A DNA stretch of 64,000 bases from an uncultured Vampirovibrio sp. (GCA_910583725.1 CAJTXZ010000001.1:81499-145498); one strand, 5' to 3'. Counted from the stretch's first letter, positions 1 through 8,090 are shown. The notes: generated by a model not told the origin, from the sequence alone. Translations and numbers: made by a program.

Positions 1-43
1 CAGATCCTAAATCTGGTGCGTCTACCAATTTCGCCACGCGCCC
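1..43 (-). tRNA. tRNA-Leu (5' part, cut by window edge)
   Basis: Read on the minus strand this is the first half of a leucine tRNA: a 7-nt acceptor strand GGGCGCG, the U8-G9 pair, a D-arm with AAATTGGTAGACGC, and an anticodon stem-loop CCAGATTTAGGATCTG. The loop places TAG as anticodon, so it would read CTA/CTN codons. The variable arm, T-arm and 3' end lie beyond position 1. Its upstream flank (TTGACAATTGAATATTTTA) is repeated twice further upstream next to hairpin repeats. Confidence 0.85.
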
Positions 44-75
44 ATATAAAATATTCAATTGTCAAATCTTTTTTA

Positions 76-135
76 GGGCGAAATTGGCCAGCCATATCGC
101 AAGCGTCGCACTCTGCGCAACTAGGCCACGCGCCC
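76..135 (-). repeat. tRNA-start-like hairpin repeat, copy A
   Basis: On the minus strand this 60-nt unit begins with GGGCGCGTGG, identical to the first ten bases of the adjacent tRNA-Leu, but then diverges. It can fold as nested stems (GGGCG/CGCCC, TGGCC/GGCCA, CGCA/TGCG). The roughly 25-bp flank before it matches the flank before the tRNA almost exactly. Its start lies 92 bp from the tRNA start, as expected for a decayed tandem duplication. Function is unknown. Confidence 0.45.
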
Positions 136-168
136 ATTTTAAAATATTTAATTGTCAAATTTGTCTGT

Positions 169-230
169 GGGCAAAATTGGAGTCATATTTTTGCTGTATT
201 CGTTTTACTCATACAAGTCACCGTGTGCCC
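169..230 (-). repeat. tRNA-start-like hairpin repeat, copy B
   Basis: Second, more diverged unit, starting 95 bp from copy A. It runs from GGGCA to TGCCC on the minus strand with an inner TGTAT/ATACA stem and the shared inner end CCAATTT(T/C)GCCC. It is preceded by a degraded copy of the same AT-rich flank. Primary sequence is mostly lost while the stem-closing ends remain, so it may be a structured RNA or a relic of a tRNA duplication. Confidence 0.4.
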
Positions 231-294
231 GAGATATTTATTTAATTGCAAAATCATTAACTAATTTAACTCAAAATTTTTTTTAGGTCAAGTA

Positions 295-1908
295 TTACTT
301 TTTAGGAATCAGACAAAGCGGTATTGTAGAATATTTAATTCTTTTGCCAATGCACTCTGTGCCATTTTGCTCTTTAAACCTTATATTATAGCTGTTTAAT
401 TTTAATTTTATACCTTCAATATTCATTTCGTTTGAATTTACATAAATTTCACCCTTAAAATGCTGCAAAATATAAGTGAGTTCGTTTTGTATTTTTTGAT
501 ATTCAAACACTTTTTTACAATGCAAAAATCCCGTTAAAATTACATTAAAAAATATTGCAGCTGTCAAAACATATGACATGGCTTTATATTTCTTGTCAGC
601 ATCAATCAAAAGAAAGGCTGCAAAAATTACAGGAAAAAGACAAAACTGCGGGACAAATCTTGCCCACCAGCATTCAGGATTAATAAACACAGATAAAAGC
701 AAAATTCCCTCAGCAATTAAAAAATCCTTACTGCCTTTTTTCTTAAATGCAAACAACATAAAGATAAATGACAAAATCAATGTGCCGGAAAATAAAAAAC
801 CAAAGCCTGAAAGATTTAACTGCGGGCAATTAGCAAGATTAATTTCCCTTTTTGTAATAGCAAAAGGAATTTTCAGTCTTACTTTTTCATTTTTATCTGC
901 ATTAGCTTCTGCGAATTGCGAAATTACAAACTTTGTTATATAAAACCTTTCTTTTATGCTCTCAGGGCAAAAGCCTTCTACGATTTTTATATCACTACTT
1001 CCAATCGGATAGAAAGGATTATGGTGTTTTATTAAATTAATGCCATAGGGATTAAAACCAAAAATAAACAAAGAGAGAAGAAGGGAACCAGCAAATGTTA
1101 TTATATATTGGAGATCCTTACGAAAGAAATAAACAGCGCCAGTACCAATTATAAAAACATATGCAAATGCGGATAATTTTGCATTTACACAGAGGCATAA
1201 AGAAAAGGCCATAGCGTATAGAAATATCTTATCTTTGGTTTTATAAAACAAAGCAATTGATGCGACAAAAATAATCAGGCAGCTTGACAAAAACCCATCC
1301 ACCAGAAATGTAAACATTTGCATCATGCTGACAGCATTAAAGCCAACAGAAAAGGCAAGAATTATACAACATATTTTACTATCTTTTATATATAATCTAA
1401 GTGCACCATAGAAAAACAGGGCTGACAAATAAATCATAAAGGCATTCAAAAGCTTAGAGGCTTCAAAGTTATTAAAAAAGGCAGCAAAACATGTGCAAAT
1501 TATCCAGGGTGCCTTTGCAAAAAATTTAGCCCAATCATGCAAGGGCAGATTTGCGGTATTAATATTTACGGGGTTCCAGCCTGATTTTAAAAGATTCATT
1601 GCAGGCAGATGGTAAAGAATTACATCTGATGAAAAATCTTTTGTGGTAAAGAAAAAGACTGCTAATATATAAATTATAACAAAATTTATTATGTGAGATA
1701 GCAATGCTTGTTTAAAATTTTTAAGAATAAGTGTACAAAATATAAGGGATATAATATTTGCAAGAATAAAATTCAAGCTTGTTATTGTTATTCCTGTAAA
1801 AAATAACAGTACGCTCACAGCAAGTGTAAAAAATATTAAAGACAGGCCGCTAAAAGATAATGATTTAATAAAACTTTGCTTCATAATACAGCCAATTATA
1901 ACATGCAT
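295..1908 (-). CDS. Multi-span membrane glycosyltransferase-like protein (GT39/GT-C type)
   Basis: About 537 residues with roughly ten or more hydrophobic spans, typical of GT-C enzymes that move a sugar from a polyprenyl-phosphate donor at the outer face of the cytoplasmic membrane. Soon after the third span is DFSSDVILYHLP followed by SGWNPV. This resembles the acidic first-loop motif and following GxxP of the ArnT/PMT-like family. The ORF is open from 1980, but I prefer the ATG at 1908 because AAGGAAG sits just upstream; a further ATG at 1884 is possible. The C-terminal 80 residues look soluble. Acceptor and donor cannot be told from sequence. It is divergent from rpsO. Family placement is by motif and topology only, so the precise function is uncertain. 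Confidence 0.6.
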   Translation of the reverse strand: MHVIIGCIMKQSFIKSLSFSGLSLIFFTLAVSVLLFFTGITITSLNFILANIISLIFCTLILKNFKQALLSHIINFVIIYILAVFFFTTKDFSSDVILYHLPAMNLLKSGWNPVNINTANLPLHDWAKFFAKAPWIICTCFAAFFNNFEASKLLNAFMIYLSALFFYGALRLYIKDSKICCIILAFSVGFNAVSMMQMFTFLVDGFLSSCLIIFVASIALFYKTKDKIFLYAMAFSLCLCVNAKLSAFAYVFIIGTGAVYFFRKDLQYIITFAGSLLLSLFIFGFNPYGINLIKHHNPFYPIGSSDIKIVEGFCPESIKERFYITKFVISQFAEANADKNEKVRLKIPFAITKREINLANCPQLNLSGFGFLFSGTLILSFIFMLFAFKKKGSKDFLIAEGILLLSVFINPECWWARFVPQFCLFPVIFAAFLLIDADKKYKAMSYVLTAAIFFNVILTGFLHCKKVFEYQKIQNELTYILQHFKGEIYVNSNEMNIEGIKLKLNSYNIRFKEQNGTECIGKRIKYSTIPLCLIPKK

Positions 1909-1998
1909 TTCTTCCTTGACATAAGTTTTTTTCTGTTGTGTAATATGTATACGCCACCTTTTTTGTGTATATAAAAACAAAAGGAAATTTAATCTAAA

Positions 1999-2268
1999 AT
2001 GACAATCAATTTAAAAAACAAACAGGAATTAATTAAAAAATTCGGTAAGAATGAAAAAGATTCAGGCTCTATTGAAGTACAGATTGCAATGCTTTCACAG
2101 AAAATTTCAGAACTTACCGAACACTTAAAACAAAACGCTAAAGATTTTCAAGGCAAAAGAGGCCTTTTAATGATGGTTGGTAAAAGAAAAAGAATGCTTG
2201 CCTACTTAAAAGAAGCAAACCTTGAAAAATACAGAAAGTTAATAAAAGACCTCGGCTTAAGGGGCTAA
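1999..2268 (+). CDS. rpsO: 30S ribosomal protein S15
   Basis: An 89-residue protein that matches S15 over its whole length, with the expected pattern of helices and the conserved stretch SGSIEVQIAMLSQKI, HLK..KDF..KRGL and KRKRMLAYL. S15 binds the central domain of 16S rRNA and starts assembly of the platform of the small subunit. Length equals the usual bacterial 89 residues. Upstream AAAGGAAA lies about 12 nt from the ATG. A strong hairpin terminator follows directly, so it is probably transcribed alone. Confidence 0.97.
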   Translation: MTINLKNKQELIKKFGKNEKDSGSIEVQIAMLSQKISELTEHLKQNAKDFQGKRGLLMMVGKRKRMLAYLKEANLEKYRKLIKDLGLRG

Positions 2269-2292
2269 TAATTTATTCTGTAGAAAATATTT

Positions 2293-2327
2293 AAAAGCAC
2301 CTTTTATAAATAAGGAAGGTGCTTTTT
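2293..2327 (+). terminator. Rho-independent terminator after rpsO
   Basis: Perfect inverted repeat AAAAGCACCTT / AAGGTGCTTTT with a 12-nt loop, running into a T-rich tail. It lies about 25 nt after the rpsO stop. Confidence 0.85.
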
Positions 2328-2358
2328 ATGTATAAAATATATTTTTAGGCATTATCGT

Positions 2359-3435
2359 ATGAGAATACTTGTAATCGGGAATTCTAAAAGCAGCGAAACT
2401 TTGACAAATTTCTTTTCAGAGGATGAAAATCTGCTTGTTTTTACAACAAAAGAGAATAGTAAGGGAAATTTTACCCATATAGACCCTTATGATGTTGAAG
2501 AATTAAAAGAATTTGCACTTGCAAATGAAATAAACTTAACAATAGTTGCTGATTCTGCGCTTTTTGGCGTAGATTATTTATCTGTTTTTAATGAAAACAA
2601 CCTTGCAATATTAATTCCTGACCCTGAAGCCTCAAAAATAGCATACTCTAAGTGTTTCGGCAAAAAATTTATGTACAGAAACAAAATTTTGACTCCGAAA
2701 TTTTCATTTTTTGAAAGGCCAAACCTTGCAGTTGATTATGTAAAAAATATTCAGTTTCCTGTTGTAATAAAGCCTGATATACACTCTGAAACAGAGAGCG
2801 CGTATATTGCCGAGACTTTTGGGTGTGCAAAAAGGCAGATTGAAAAATTATTCCAGAATGACAACAAAAAAATTTTAATTGAAGATTATGTTTACGGCAA
2901 AGAAATAACATTCTATGTCTTAACAGATGGTTTTAGCGGTATTGTGCTGGATTTTATTAAGACATATGAAAATAAACTTGCAATTAAAGGATTTTATGAC
3001 AAAAAGCTTGAAGAAAAAATTTACAAAGAAATAATCCTGCCGACGATTTCAAACCTGGCAGAGACAGAAGGTGAATATGTCGGCATCCTTGGTTTTGATA
3101 TAATTATTACGCCTGAAAATAAAGCTTATTTAATAGAGTATAATCCGTTTTTTAAGGATTTAGATATAGAAATAATGCTTGAAGGCACAGATGAAAATTG
3201 GGCTGAAATATTTATGGATGCTATTGTTGGCACTCTGCAGGATAAATTTGTTTCACCGTTTGATGCTAAAAAAAATGATTTTCAGGGAAGTTTTATCTTA
3301 CCTCAAAAAGACGGACAGTATGAAGAAATTATAACAGAAAGCGCCATAACATACAGTAATTTGAAGGCAAAACTACTTGAAGAGGGGCTCAATCCGCCGG
3401 ATTTAAAAGAGGCCGAAACTTTATGGAGATTATGA
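2359..3435 (+). CDS. ATP-grasp protein related to phosphoribosylamine-glycine ligase
   Basis: 358 residues. The N-terminus MRILVIGNSKSSETL and the early fold resemble the pre-ATP-grasp domain of PurD. Residues about 100-290 look like an ATP-grasp domain: FPVVIKPD for nucleotide binding, KILIEDYVYGKEITFYVLTDG as the central strand block, and GFDIIITPENKAYLIEYNPFF with the acidic and asparagine metal ligands. True PurD is about 420 residues and has a clearer glycine-rich GGGKGV loop, which is absent here (SETESAYIA instead). A role as a peptide or amino-acid ligase is therefore equally possible. The stop overlaps the yidD start (ATGA), so the two genes are translationally coupled. Confidence 0.65.
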   Translation: MRILVIGNSKSSETLTNFFSEDENLLVFTTKENSKGNFTHIDPYDVEELKEFALANEINLTIVADSALFGVDYLSVFNENNLAILIPDPEASKIAYSKCFGKKFMYRNKILTPKFSFFERPNLAVDYVKNIQFPVVIKPDIHSETESAYIAETFGCAKRQIEKLFQNDNKKILIEDYVYGKEITFYVLTDGFSGIVLDFIKTYENKLAIKGFYDKKLEEKIYKEIILPTISNLAETEGEYVGILGFDIIITPENKAYLIEYNPFFKDLDIEIMLEGTDENWAEIFMDAIVGTLQDKFVSPFDAKKNDFQGSFILPQKDGQYEEIITESAITYSNLKAKLLEEGLNPPDLKEAETLWRL

Positions 3436-3668
3436 ATATATTTAAATTTTTATCAAAAATATTAAAAACTCTGATATTGAAGCTTATTAGTGTTTACAGA
3501 TTTTTTTCCAAATTCACGCCGCCAATTTGCCGTTTTCAGCCAACGTGTTCAAAATATACGATGGAGGCCATTGAAAAATACGGCATTCTAAAAGGCCTTT
3601 ATTTAGGTATAAAACGGATTTTAAAATGCCATCCGGGGCACCCGGGCGGATATGACCCTGTGCCATAA
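3432..3668 (+). CDS. yidD: Membrane protein insertion efficiency factor YidD
   Basis: 78 residues with the full YidD signature: an amphipathic N-terminus, then CRFQPTCSKYTMEAIEKYG (C33 to C39), KGLYLGIKRILKCHPGHPGG and the terminal YDPVP. YidD is a small membrane-associated protein that assists the YidC insertase. The ORF is open from 3423, but the ATG at 3432 overlaps the upstream stop as ATGA and fits the family length better. YidD usually sits next to rnpA and yidC; here it is next to an ATP-grasp gene instead. Confidence 0.93.
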   Translation: MNIFKFLSKILKTLILKLISVYRFFSKFTPPICRFQPTCSKYTMEAIEKYGILKGLYLGIKRILKCHPGHPGGYDPVP

Positions 3669-3682
3669 AGGTTTGGGCTTTT

Positions 3683-3877
3683 TTAACATTCCAATATATC
3701 AAATAGCTTTTTTGCTTTATTTTCAAGCATGCCGACAAATGCAGCATACGGCATAGTATCGGGGCTTTCATCCTCATTATTTTTTAGTGCCAATTTTAAT
3801 ATATAGATTAAATTCAATAATTCCAGAGCTTTATTTTGGGCGAGAATTTTATTATCTATATTTTCTTCTTCATTCAT
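3683..3877 (-). CDS. Small hypothetical protein
   Basis: 64 residues from ATG 3877, acidic N-terminus (MNEEENIDNK) followed by two predicted helices. The chosen start has TTGAGG about 10 nt upstream; a TTG at 3892 would add five residues. It is convergent with yidD with a 14-bp gap. I do not recognise a family. Confidence 0.5.
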   Translation of the reverse strand: MNEEENIDNKILAQNKALELLNLIYILKLALKNNEDESPDTMPYAAFVGMLENKAKKLFDILEC

Positions 3878-3984
3878 TGTAACAAACCTCAATTATATAA
3901 TTGTTTTATCATAGAAAAGATTGCCTTGTCAAGAAAATTGGGACTTAAATGTTTCAAAGCAGTAATAAGTGTAAAATCATGTCT

Positions 3985-4203
3985 ATGGATATGGATAGCA
4001 TAAAATCAGAAATAAAGGTTTTACTTGCAAAAAAATGCTGGACGCAAGTACGTCTTGCCAAAGAGCTTGGATTAAGGCTGAATAAAAAATACTCAGCAAA
4101 AAACCTTGAAAACAAACTCAGGTACGAAACTATCCAATACAGAGAGATTAAACTTATAGCTGATATTTTAGGTTTGAAAATTGAATTTAAAGAAAAAGAT
4201 TAA
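3985..4203 (+). CDS. Small HTH-like DNA-binding protein, paralogue of the gene at 8091
   Basis: About 72 residues from the ATG at 3985; ATGs at 3949 and 3979 are alternatives and none has a clear Shine-Dalgarno. WTQVRLAKELG reads as the first helices of a lambda-repressor-like fold. The pattern T-x(3)-LA-x-L ... KY ... L-x-x-K-x-R ... I-x-x-IA ... I-x-x-EF is shared with the protein at 8091-8297, so the two are probably paralogues. It precedes a Bro-N antirepressor-like gene, as in phage repressor/antirepressor pairs. That functional pairing is inference. Confidence 0.55.
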   Translation: MDMDSIKSEIKVLLAKKCWTQVRLAKELGLRLNKKYSAKNLENKLRYETIQYREIKLIADILGLKIEFKEKD

Positions 4204-4395
4204 GTTTATCTGATGCGCTCAAGCTGCTTGCAGAACGTATTGCTTTTTTGTGGATATTAAAATACACCTTAGCAGAATACTGTCTTTAAATAAATCACAT
4301 TCTGTTTAATGGCTGTATGGCTTAAAATACGTGTTTTAAGAGCGTTTTAGAATCAAGTTTTATGATACAATTAAATATAGAGGATTTTTCAGGAT

Positions 4396-5247
4396 ATGCC
4401 AAATAAAAAAGATGAAAAGACTTCAATAAAGCTTTTTGAAGATTATAAGGTTAGAACAAGCTGGGATAGGGAAAAGGAAACCTGGTATTTTTCAGTTGCA
4501 GATATTGTCAGGATATTAACAGAAAGCGCTGACCCCAGAAACTACTGGAAAGTTTTAAAAAACAGATTAAGCAAGGAAGGAAGCCAGTTGGTTACAACTT
4601 GTAACCAACTGAAAATGCAATCAGCAGACGGTAAATATTATAAGACCGATGTTCTTGATACAGAAGGTGTTTTAAGGCTTGTGCAATCCATTCCAAGCCC
4701 AAAGGCAGAGCCATTCAAATTGTGGCTTGCAAGGGTTGGTGCAGAAAGGCTTGATGAAATGCAAGATCCTGAAATAGCAATCGATAGAGCCTTAGAATAT
4801 TACTTAGCCAAGGGCTATTCGCCTGAGTGGGTAAACCAGCGTTTAAAATCTATTGAGATTAGAAAAGCGCTAATGGATGAGTGGCAAAGAAACGGAGTAA
4901 AAAACTCTGAATATGCAGTTTTAACCGATATCATTACACAGGAATGGTCTGGCCTTAAAACCCGTGAATACAAGGATTTTAAGGGGCTAAAGAAACAAAG
5001 TTTAAGGGATAATATGTCTAATATGGAGCTTGTTTTAAATATGCTTGCAGAAGCTTCTGCAACAGAAATTTCCAAACAAAAAAATCCAAAAACTCTGGAT
5101 GAAAACAAAACGGTTGCAAAACAAGGCGGAAGCGTAGCAAAAGAAGCACGCAAAAAACTTGAACTTGAAACAGGCAAACCTGTTATCACAGATGAAAATT
5201 TCTTGTCTAATCAGCAAAAATCACAGTTAATAAAGAAAGAAGATTAG
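4396..5247 (+). CDS. Bro-N domain protein, phage antirepressor-like
   Basis: 283 residues. Residues about 10-115 form a Bro-N domain: KLFEDYKVRTSWD, WYFSVADIVRILTESADPRNYW, then the common QLVTxCNQLK motif, GKYYKTDVLDTEGVLRLVQSIPS and PFKLWLARVG. The middle holds a helical block seen with Bro-N in gut bacteria (AIDRALEYYLAKGYS, EWSGLKTREYKDFKGLKKQSLRDNM). Bro-N proteins bind DNA and often act as phage antirepressors. The gene is free-standing, with CAGGAT just before the ATG, and follows a small HTH gene. It is probably a domesticated or residual mobile-element gene. A 27-bp palindrome lies inside it. Confidence 0.75.
   Translation: MPNKKDEKTSIKLFEDYKVRTSWDREKETWYFSVADIVRILTESADPRNYWKVLKNRLSKEGSQLVTTCNQLKMQSADGKYYKTDVLDTEGVLRLVQSIPSPKAEPFKLWLARVGAERLDEMQDPEIAIDRALEYYLAKGYSPEWVNQRLKSIEIRKALMDEWQRNGVKNSEYAVLTDIITQEWSGLKTREYKDFKGLKKQSLRDNMSNMELVLNMLAEASATEISKQKNPKTLDENKTVAKQGGSVAKEARKKLELETGKPVITDENFLSNQQKSQLIKKED
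4585..4611. repeat. 27-bp near-perfect palindrome inside the Bro-N gene
   Basis: CAGTTGGTTACAA, one central C, then the exact reverse complement: 13-bp arms. It encodes the QLVTTCNQL part of the domain. The protein motif is common in the family, but the palindromic codon choice is not required by it. Confidence 0.7.
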
Positions 5248-5453
5248 CTTATTTATATAATTATAAGTTTTATATTGCCGCTTTTTCAGTATACAGGCTC
5301 TTTTTGCGCGCAGAATGTTTAAAACTTAATAATTTATCTGTTTATTAAAGAAAATCAGAACTCTTTCAATAAATATAAAATAAGGATGTTTAAAAATTTT
5401 TGTCTTTTTTATGCGTTTTTATACCAGAATAACATTTAAAATCGTCATACAGG

Positions 5454-5489
5454 CAAAAAAAAGAGGCGCAAAGGTTACAAAAAAGCGCC
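5454..5489 (-). terminator. Terminator of the prepilin-like gene
   Basis: On the minus strand GGCGC, a 15-nt loop and GCGCC are followed by TCTTTTTTTT, about 50 nt after the stop of the 804-residue protein. The rest of 5248-5538 is AT-rich and shows no ORF. Confidence 0.6.
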
Positions 5490-5538
5490 CCGAAAAGTTG
5501 TTCATCTAAAATCAAACAGCCCGATACACAAGCAGAAA

Positions 5539-7953
5539 TCAATCTGCGGTTTGGTCCCACCATAAAAACAAGTACCCGGGCTGGCCTGCTGAGCCAATGC
5601 CTTGATTTGGAGATAAGCCTCTGCTCCAGCCGCCGCCGCCTCCTGCAGCGCCAGCTTTTGCATAGTCACCAGCTAAAAGTGCCGTATACACGGGTGAAAC
5701 AAATTCCGATGTCATCGCATTCGTATTCAGGTTATTTATACAATTATTAGCTTCATCTTCCTTTAGTCCGCCACATCCTCCAACAGCACCTGTGCCAGAG
5801 GTTCCGCCGGTTCCGCCTATATTTTTATTGCCGTTTAGTTTGTCGTTAATTTTGCTTTGCGCTTCATCAGGTGAAGAATCGCTATAGCCTTCTCCATATG
5901 TTATTGTGGCAAGGCTTCCAAGCTGTAATATATTCGAATTAACCAGAGCTTCCTTGCCTGCGGTGCCACCTACAGGTAATGGCGAAATTTCACTGCCTGA
6001 AATGCCGGTTTTTCCACCATTGCCGCCATATACAATATACTCTTGTCCATTTTTACCGCATTTTATTGACGTATGACCACCATTAGAGCCGTTTGCCCCA
6101 CTTCCATAAGCACCGCCGCCCCCAATATGGATGATGCATTCAGTATCAGCAGGAAGAGAGAGATTATTAATGATAGCAAGACTGCCTGCTGAACCCGCAC
6201 CACCGCCAGAGCCTGCGTATTCGTTTTTGTATGTAATTTGCGCCACACCGCCGGCGCCATTTCCGCCAACACCTGCTTTCAAGCTTCCCCCTTTTACATA
6301 TTTTGCTGTTGCTCCGCCCCCTCCTGCACCAGCGTATGTTGTATACGAAGGACTGTTTCCGTCACCGCTTGATGAGTTTGATAAAGCACCTTCGCCGCCG
6401 CCTGATGATGAAGAAGGAAAGTTTGAATCACCGCCCTTGCCGCCATTTGAGGTGCTATTTGCAGTCTTAGAGCCTGCATTGCTTGCCTGACCGCCTTTTG
6501 TGCAGTTTATTTCATGCCAGTTTGCGCCATTTGTGGTCTCTTCGCAATAAGAATAAGAAGGCACAGCATTTCCAACGCTTCCTGCAGAAGTTGAGCCATC
6601 AGCTGGAATTCCACCATTTCCCTGATAAGCACAAACGCCGTATACCACCTTATTTTGAGCATTTTCAACCTTTACACAGGACTTGTATCCTGAAATTCCG
6701 CCCGAGCCCTTGGTATTAACCGCAGTTGCGCCAGCGCCTCCTTTACCGCCTCGTCCTGCCTGCAGAATAATGTTTCCGCCAACGCCTGCCTGCTTTACGT
6801 ATTCTGATATATCAATATCTGAAAGCAATGAGCCGCTTCCCCCGCCTGATGCAGAAAGGGAATAATATGTTGCGTCAAGCACACAGCGCACCGAAAAAGA
6901 AAATTGCGGATAATTAACCGATGTGTAGCCTATCCCGTCTCCAATACAATTGTTATCACCTGTAGTAAATGCAGTGGTGCCGGCACCCCAAACTTTATAA
7001 GGGCAGCCTCTGTAGCTTCCATATAAATTTTCTGCAGTATGCGTGCACTGAGAAAAACTGACTGTATCATGCATATCGCAAAGATTTAAATTCAGGGCGA
7101 CACTGCCCCAATTGCTAAATTCAGCTGATGTTGGTAATTTCCACTGGTCTTTGGTTGAGGCTGCAAGGTTTGAGCAGGCACTAACAGCGGAATCATATGT
7201 ACATATCCATCTGTTACAGCCTGAATAAGCATATAGAATATTGACGTTATCAACAGCATGCGAAGAACATCTATTTGTTGTGCCAGAAGAGGCAACATGG
7301 GAATAAGTATTATAACAGCCTGTGGCGGTTTTCTGGTTAAACTTTGTGACACAAAGATTATTAGCCTTATCAAATATTGCAAAATTGGTACCCGCATTTC
7401 CAGCAGTGTCGGTTTTTCCGCCATTACCATAGGAAGAGCAAGTGCTTGCAGACGGAACAAAAACAGTTTTAATGGCACCGCCTCCGCCGCCACCGCCTCC
7501 GCCAACAAGACGGCTAATTTTTACATCACGCATATATTCTGTTATTGGAACTTTTTGTTCATCATAATCAACATCACCCCTTGCGGCACCGGTTGTGTAT
7601 TTTGTGATTGTTTTAGTCCCGGTTATAGTGGATGGTGTTGCCCCGGCCCCACCGCCGCCGCCTGATACCATAACAAGGTTAATAGCATAAACGCCTCTTG
7701 GCACCTTAAAATCAGTAAATTCGCACACATTAGCACTGCCTTCTGCCTTTGTACAGTCAGAAAGATAATTATAAAGGCGCCAGCCCTTTGACTGCACTGT
7801 GTCTCCAGCGTTTATAGAAACAGATTCTTCTATTTTCTTTGTTACAACTGGAGCTAGTGCTGCAAGCAATAATGAGGCTACAAGAAGCGCCATGAGCATT
7901 TCCACCAAAGAAAAAGCTGCCTGGCTTGATTTTTTAATATTTGTTTTGTACAT
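5539..7953 (-). CDS. Prepilin-like glycine-rich surface protein with embedded lectin-type variable domain
   Basis: 804 residues. The N-terminus is a type IV prepilin signal: short basic leader, SSQAA, then FSLVEMLMALLVASLLLAAL with E18 at mature position +5; position -1 is Ala (A13) rather than the usual Gly. After the helix come a Cys-containing segment, a Gly-rich linker, and at about residues 165-360 a domain with WKLPTSAEFSNW (W271 onward) resembling the DUF1566/Fib_succ_major group of C-type-lectin-like folds, ending in FSVRC (C357). The remaining 440 residues are Gly/Ser/Asn-rich low-complexity repeats like polyglycine adhesins, ending in GYLFLWWDQ. AAAGGA lies 8 nt upstream of the ATG. 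Residues 291-357 match the cassette arrays at 17.8-22.4 and 35.2-36.7 kb. It is probably an exported, pseudopilus-anchored adhesin; function is not proven. Confidence 0.8.
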   Translation of the reverse strand: MYKTNIKKSSQAAFSLVEMLMALLVASLLLAALAPVVTKKIEESVSINAGDTVQSKGWRLYNYLSDCTKAEGSANVCEFTDFKVPRGVYAINLVMVSGGGGGAGATPSTITGTKTITKYTTGAARGDVDYDEQKVPITEYMRDVKISRLVGGGGGGGGGAIKTVFVPSASTCSSYGNGGKTDTAGNAGTNFAIFDKANNLCVTKFNQKTATGCYNTYSHVASSGTTNRCSSHAVDNVNILYAYSGCNRWICTYDSAVSACSNLAASTKDQWKLPTSAEFSNWGSVALNLNLCDMHDTVSFSQCTHTAENLYGSYRGCPYKVWGAGTTAFTTGDNNCIGDGIGYTSVNYPQFSFSVRCVLDATYYSLSASGGGSGSLLSDIDISEYVKQAGVGGNIILQAGRGGKGGAGATAVNTKGSGGISGYKSCVKVENAQNKVVYGVCAYQGNGGIPADGSTSAGSVGNAVPSYSYCEETTNGANWHEINCTKGGQASNAGSKTANSTSNGGKGGDSNFPSSSSGGGEGALSNSSSGDGNSPSYTTYAGAGGGGATAKYVKGGSLKAGVGGNGAGGVAQITYKNEYAGSGGGAGSAGSLAIINNLSLPADTECIIHIGGGGAYGSGANGSNGGHTSIKCGKNGQEYIVYGGNGGKTGISGSEISPLPVGGTAGKEALVNSNILQLGSLATITYGEGYSDSSPDEAQSKINDKLNGNKNIGGTGGTSGTGAVGGCGGLKEDEANNCINNLNTNAMTSEFVSPVYTALLAGDYAKAGAAGGGGGWSRGLSPNQGIGSAGQPGYLFLWWDQTAD
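6883..7083 (-). other. Cassette-homologous segment of the prepilin-like gene
   Basis: Encodes residues 291-357, from LCDMHD to FSFSVRC. The order LCD, SQC, a Gly-rich turn, GCPYKVWGAG and FSVRC matches the order LCD, VQC, CAG, C-x-P-x-x-x-W-(S/A)G and FSVRC of the array fragments. The end carries the DNA word TTTTCGGTGCGCTG (complement at 6884-6897), identical to most fragments. I read this as the expression site of the variable segment. Confidence 0.6.
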
Positions 7954-8021
7954 CCTAAAATCCTTTTTTTTAAAATAAACAACAATTAAATGTGTACTCT
8001 GTTAACCTAGGTGTGTCGGAT

Positions 8022-8067
8022 ATGTATATAAGTATATACATTATTGTATACATGTTTACATATATGT
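8022..8067. promoter_or_regulatory. Palindrome-rich divergent control region
   Basis: Between the prepilin-like gene (minus) and the small HTH gene (plus) lie three palindromes in 46 bp: ATGTATATA-AG-TATATACAT (8022-8041), TGTATACA (8045-8052) and ACATATATGT (8058-8067). They share the TATAYA core and look like operator half-sites. The adjacent HTH product is the obvious candidate ligand, by inference. Confidence 0.5.
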
Positions 8068-8090
8068 CAACAAAATTTTAGAATGTATAA

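Noticed and set aside
16..264. 82-codon ORF at the left edge
   Set aside because: It runs antisense through tRNA-Leu and across the hairpin repeats; the composition is not protein-like.
5539..7953. Several plus-strand ORFs rich in Pro and Ala opposite the prepilin-like gene
   Set aside because: They are complements of Gly-rich codons of the real gene (for example 6131-6490).
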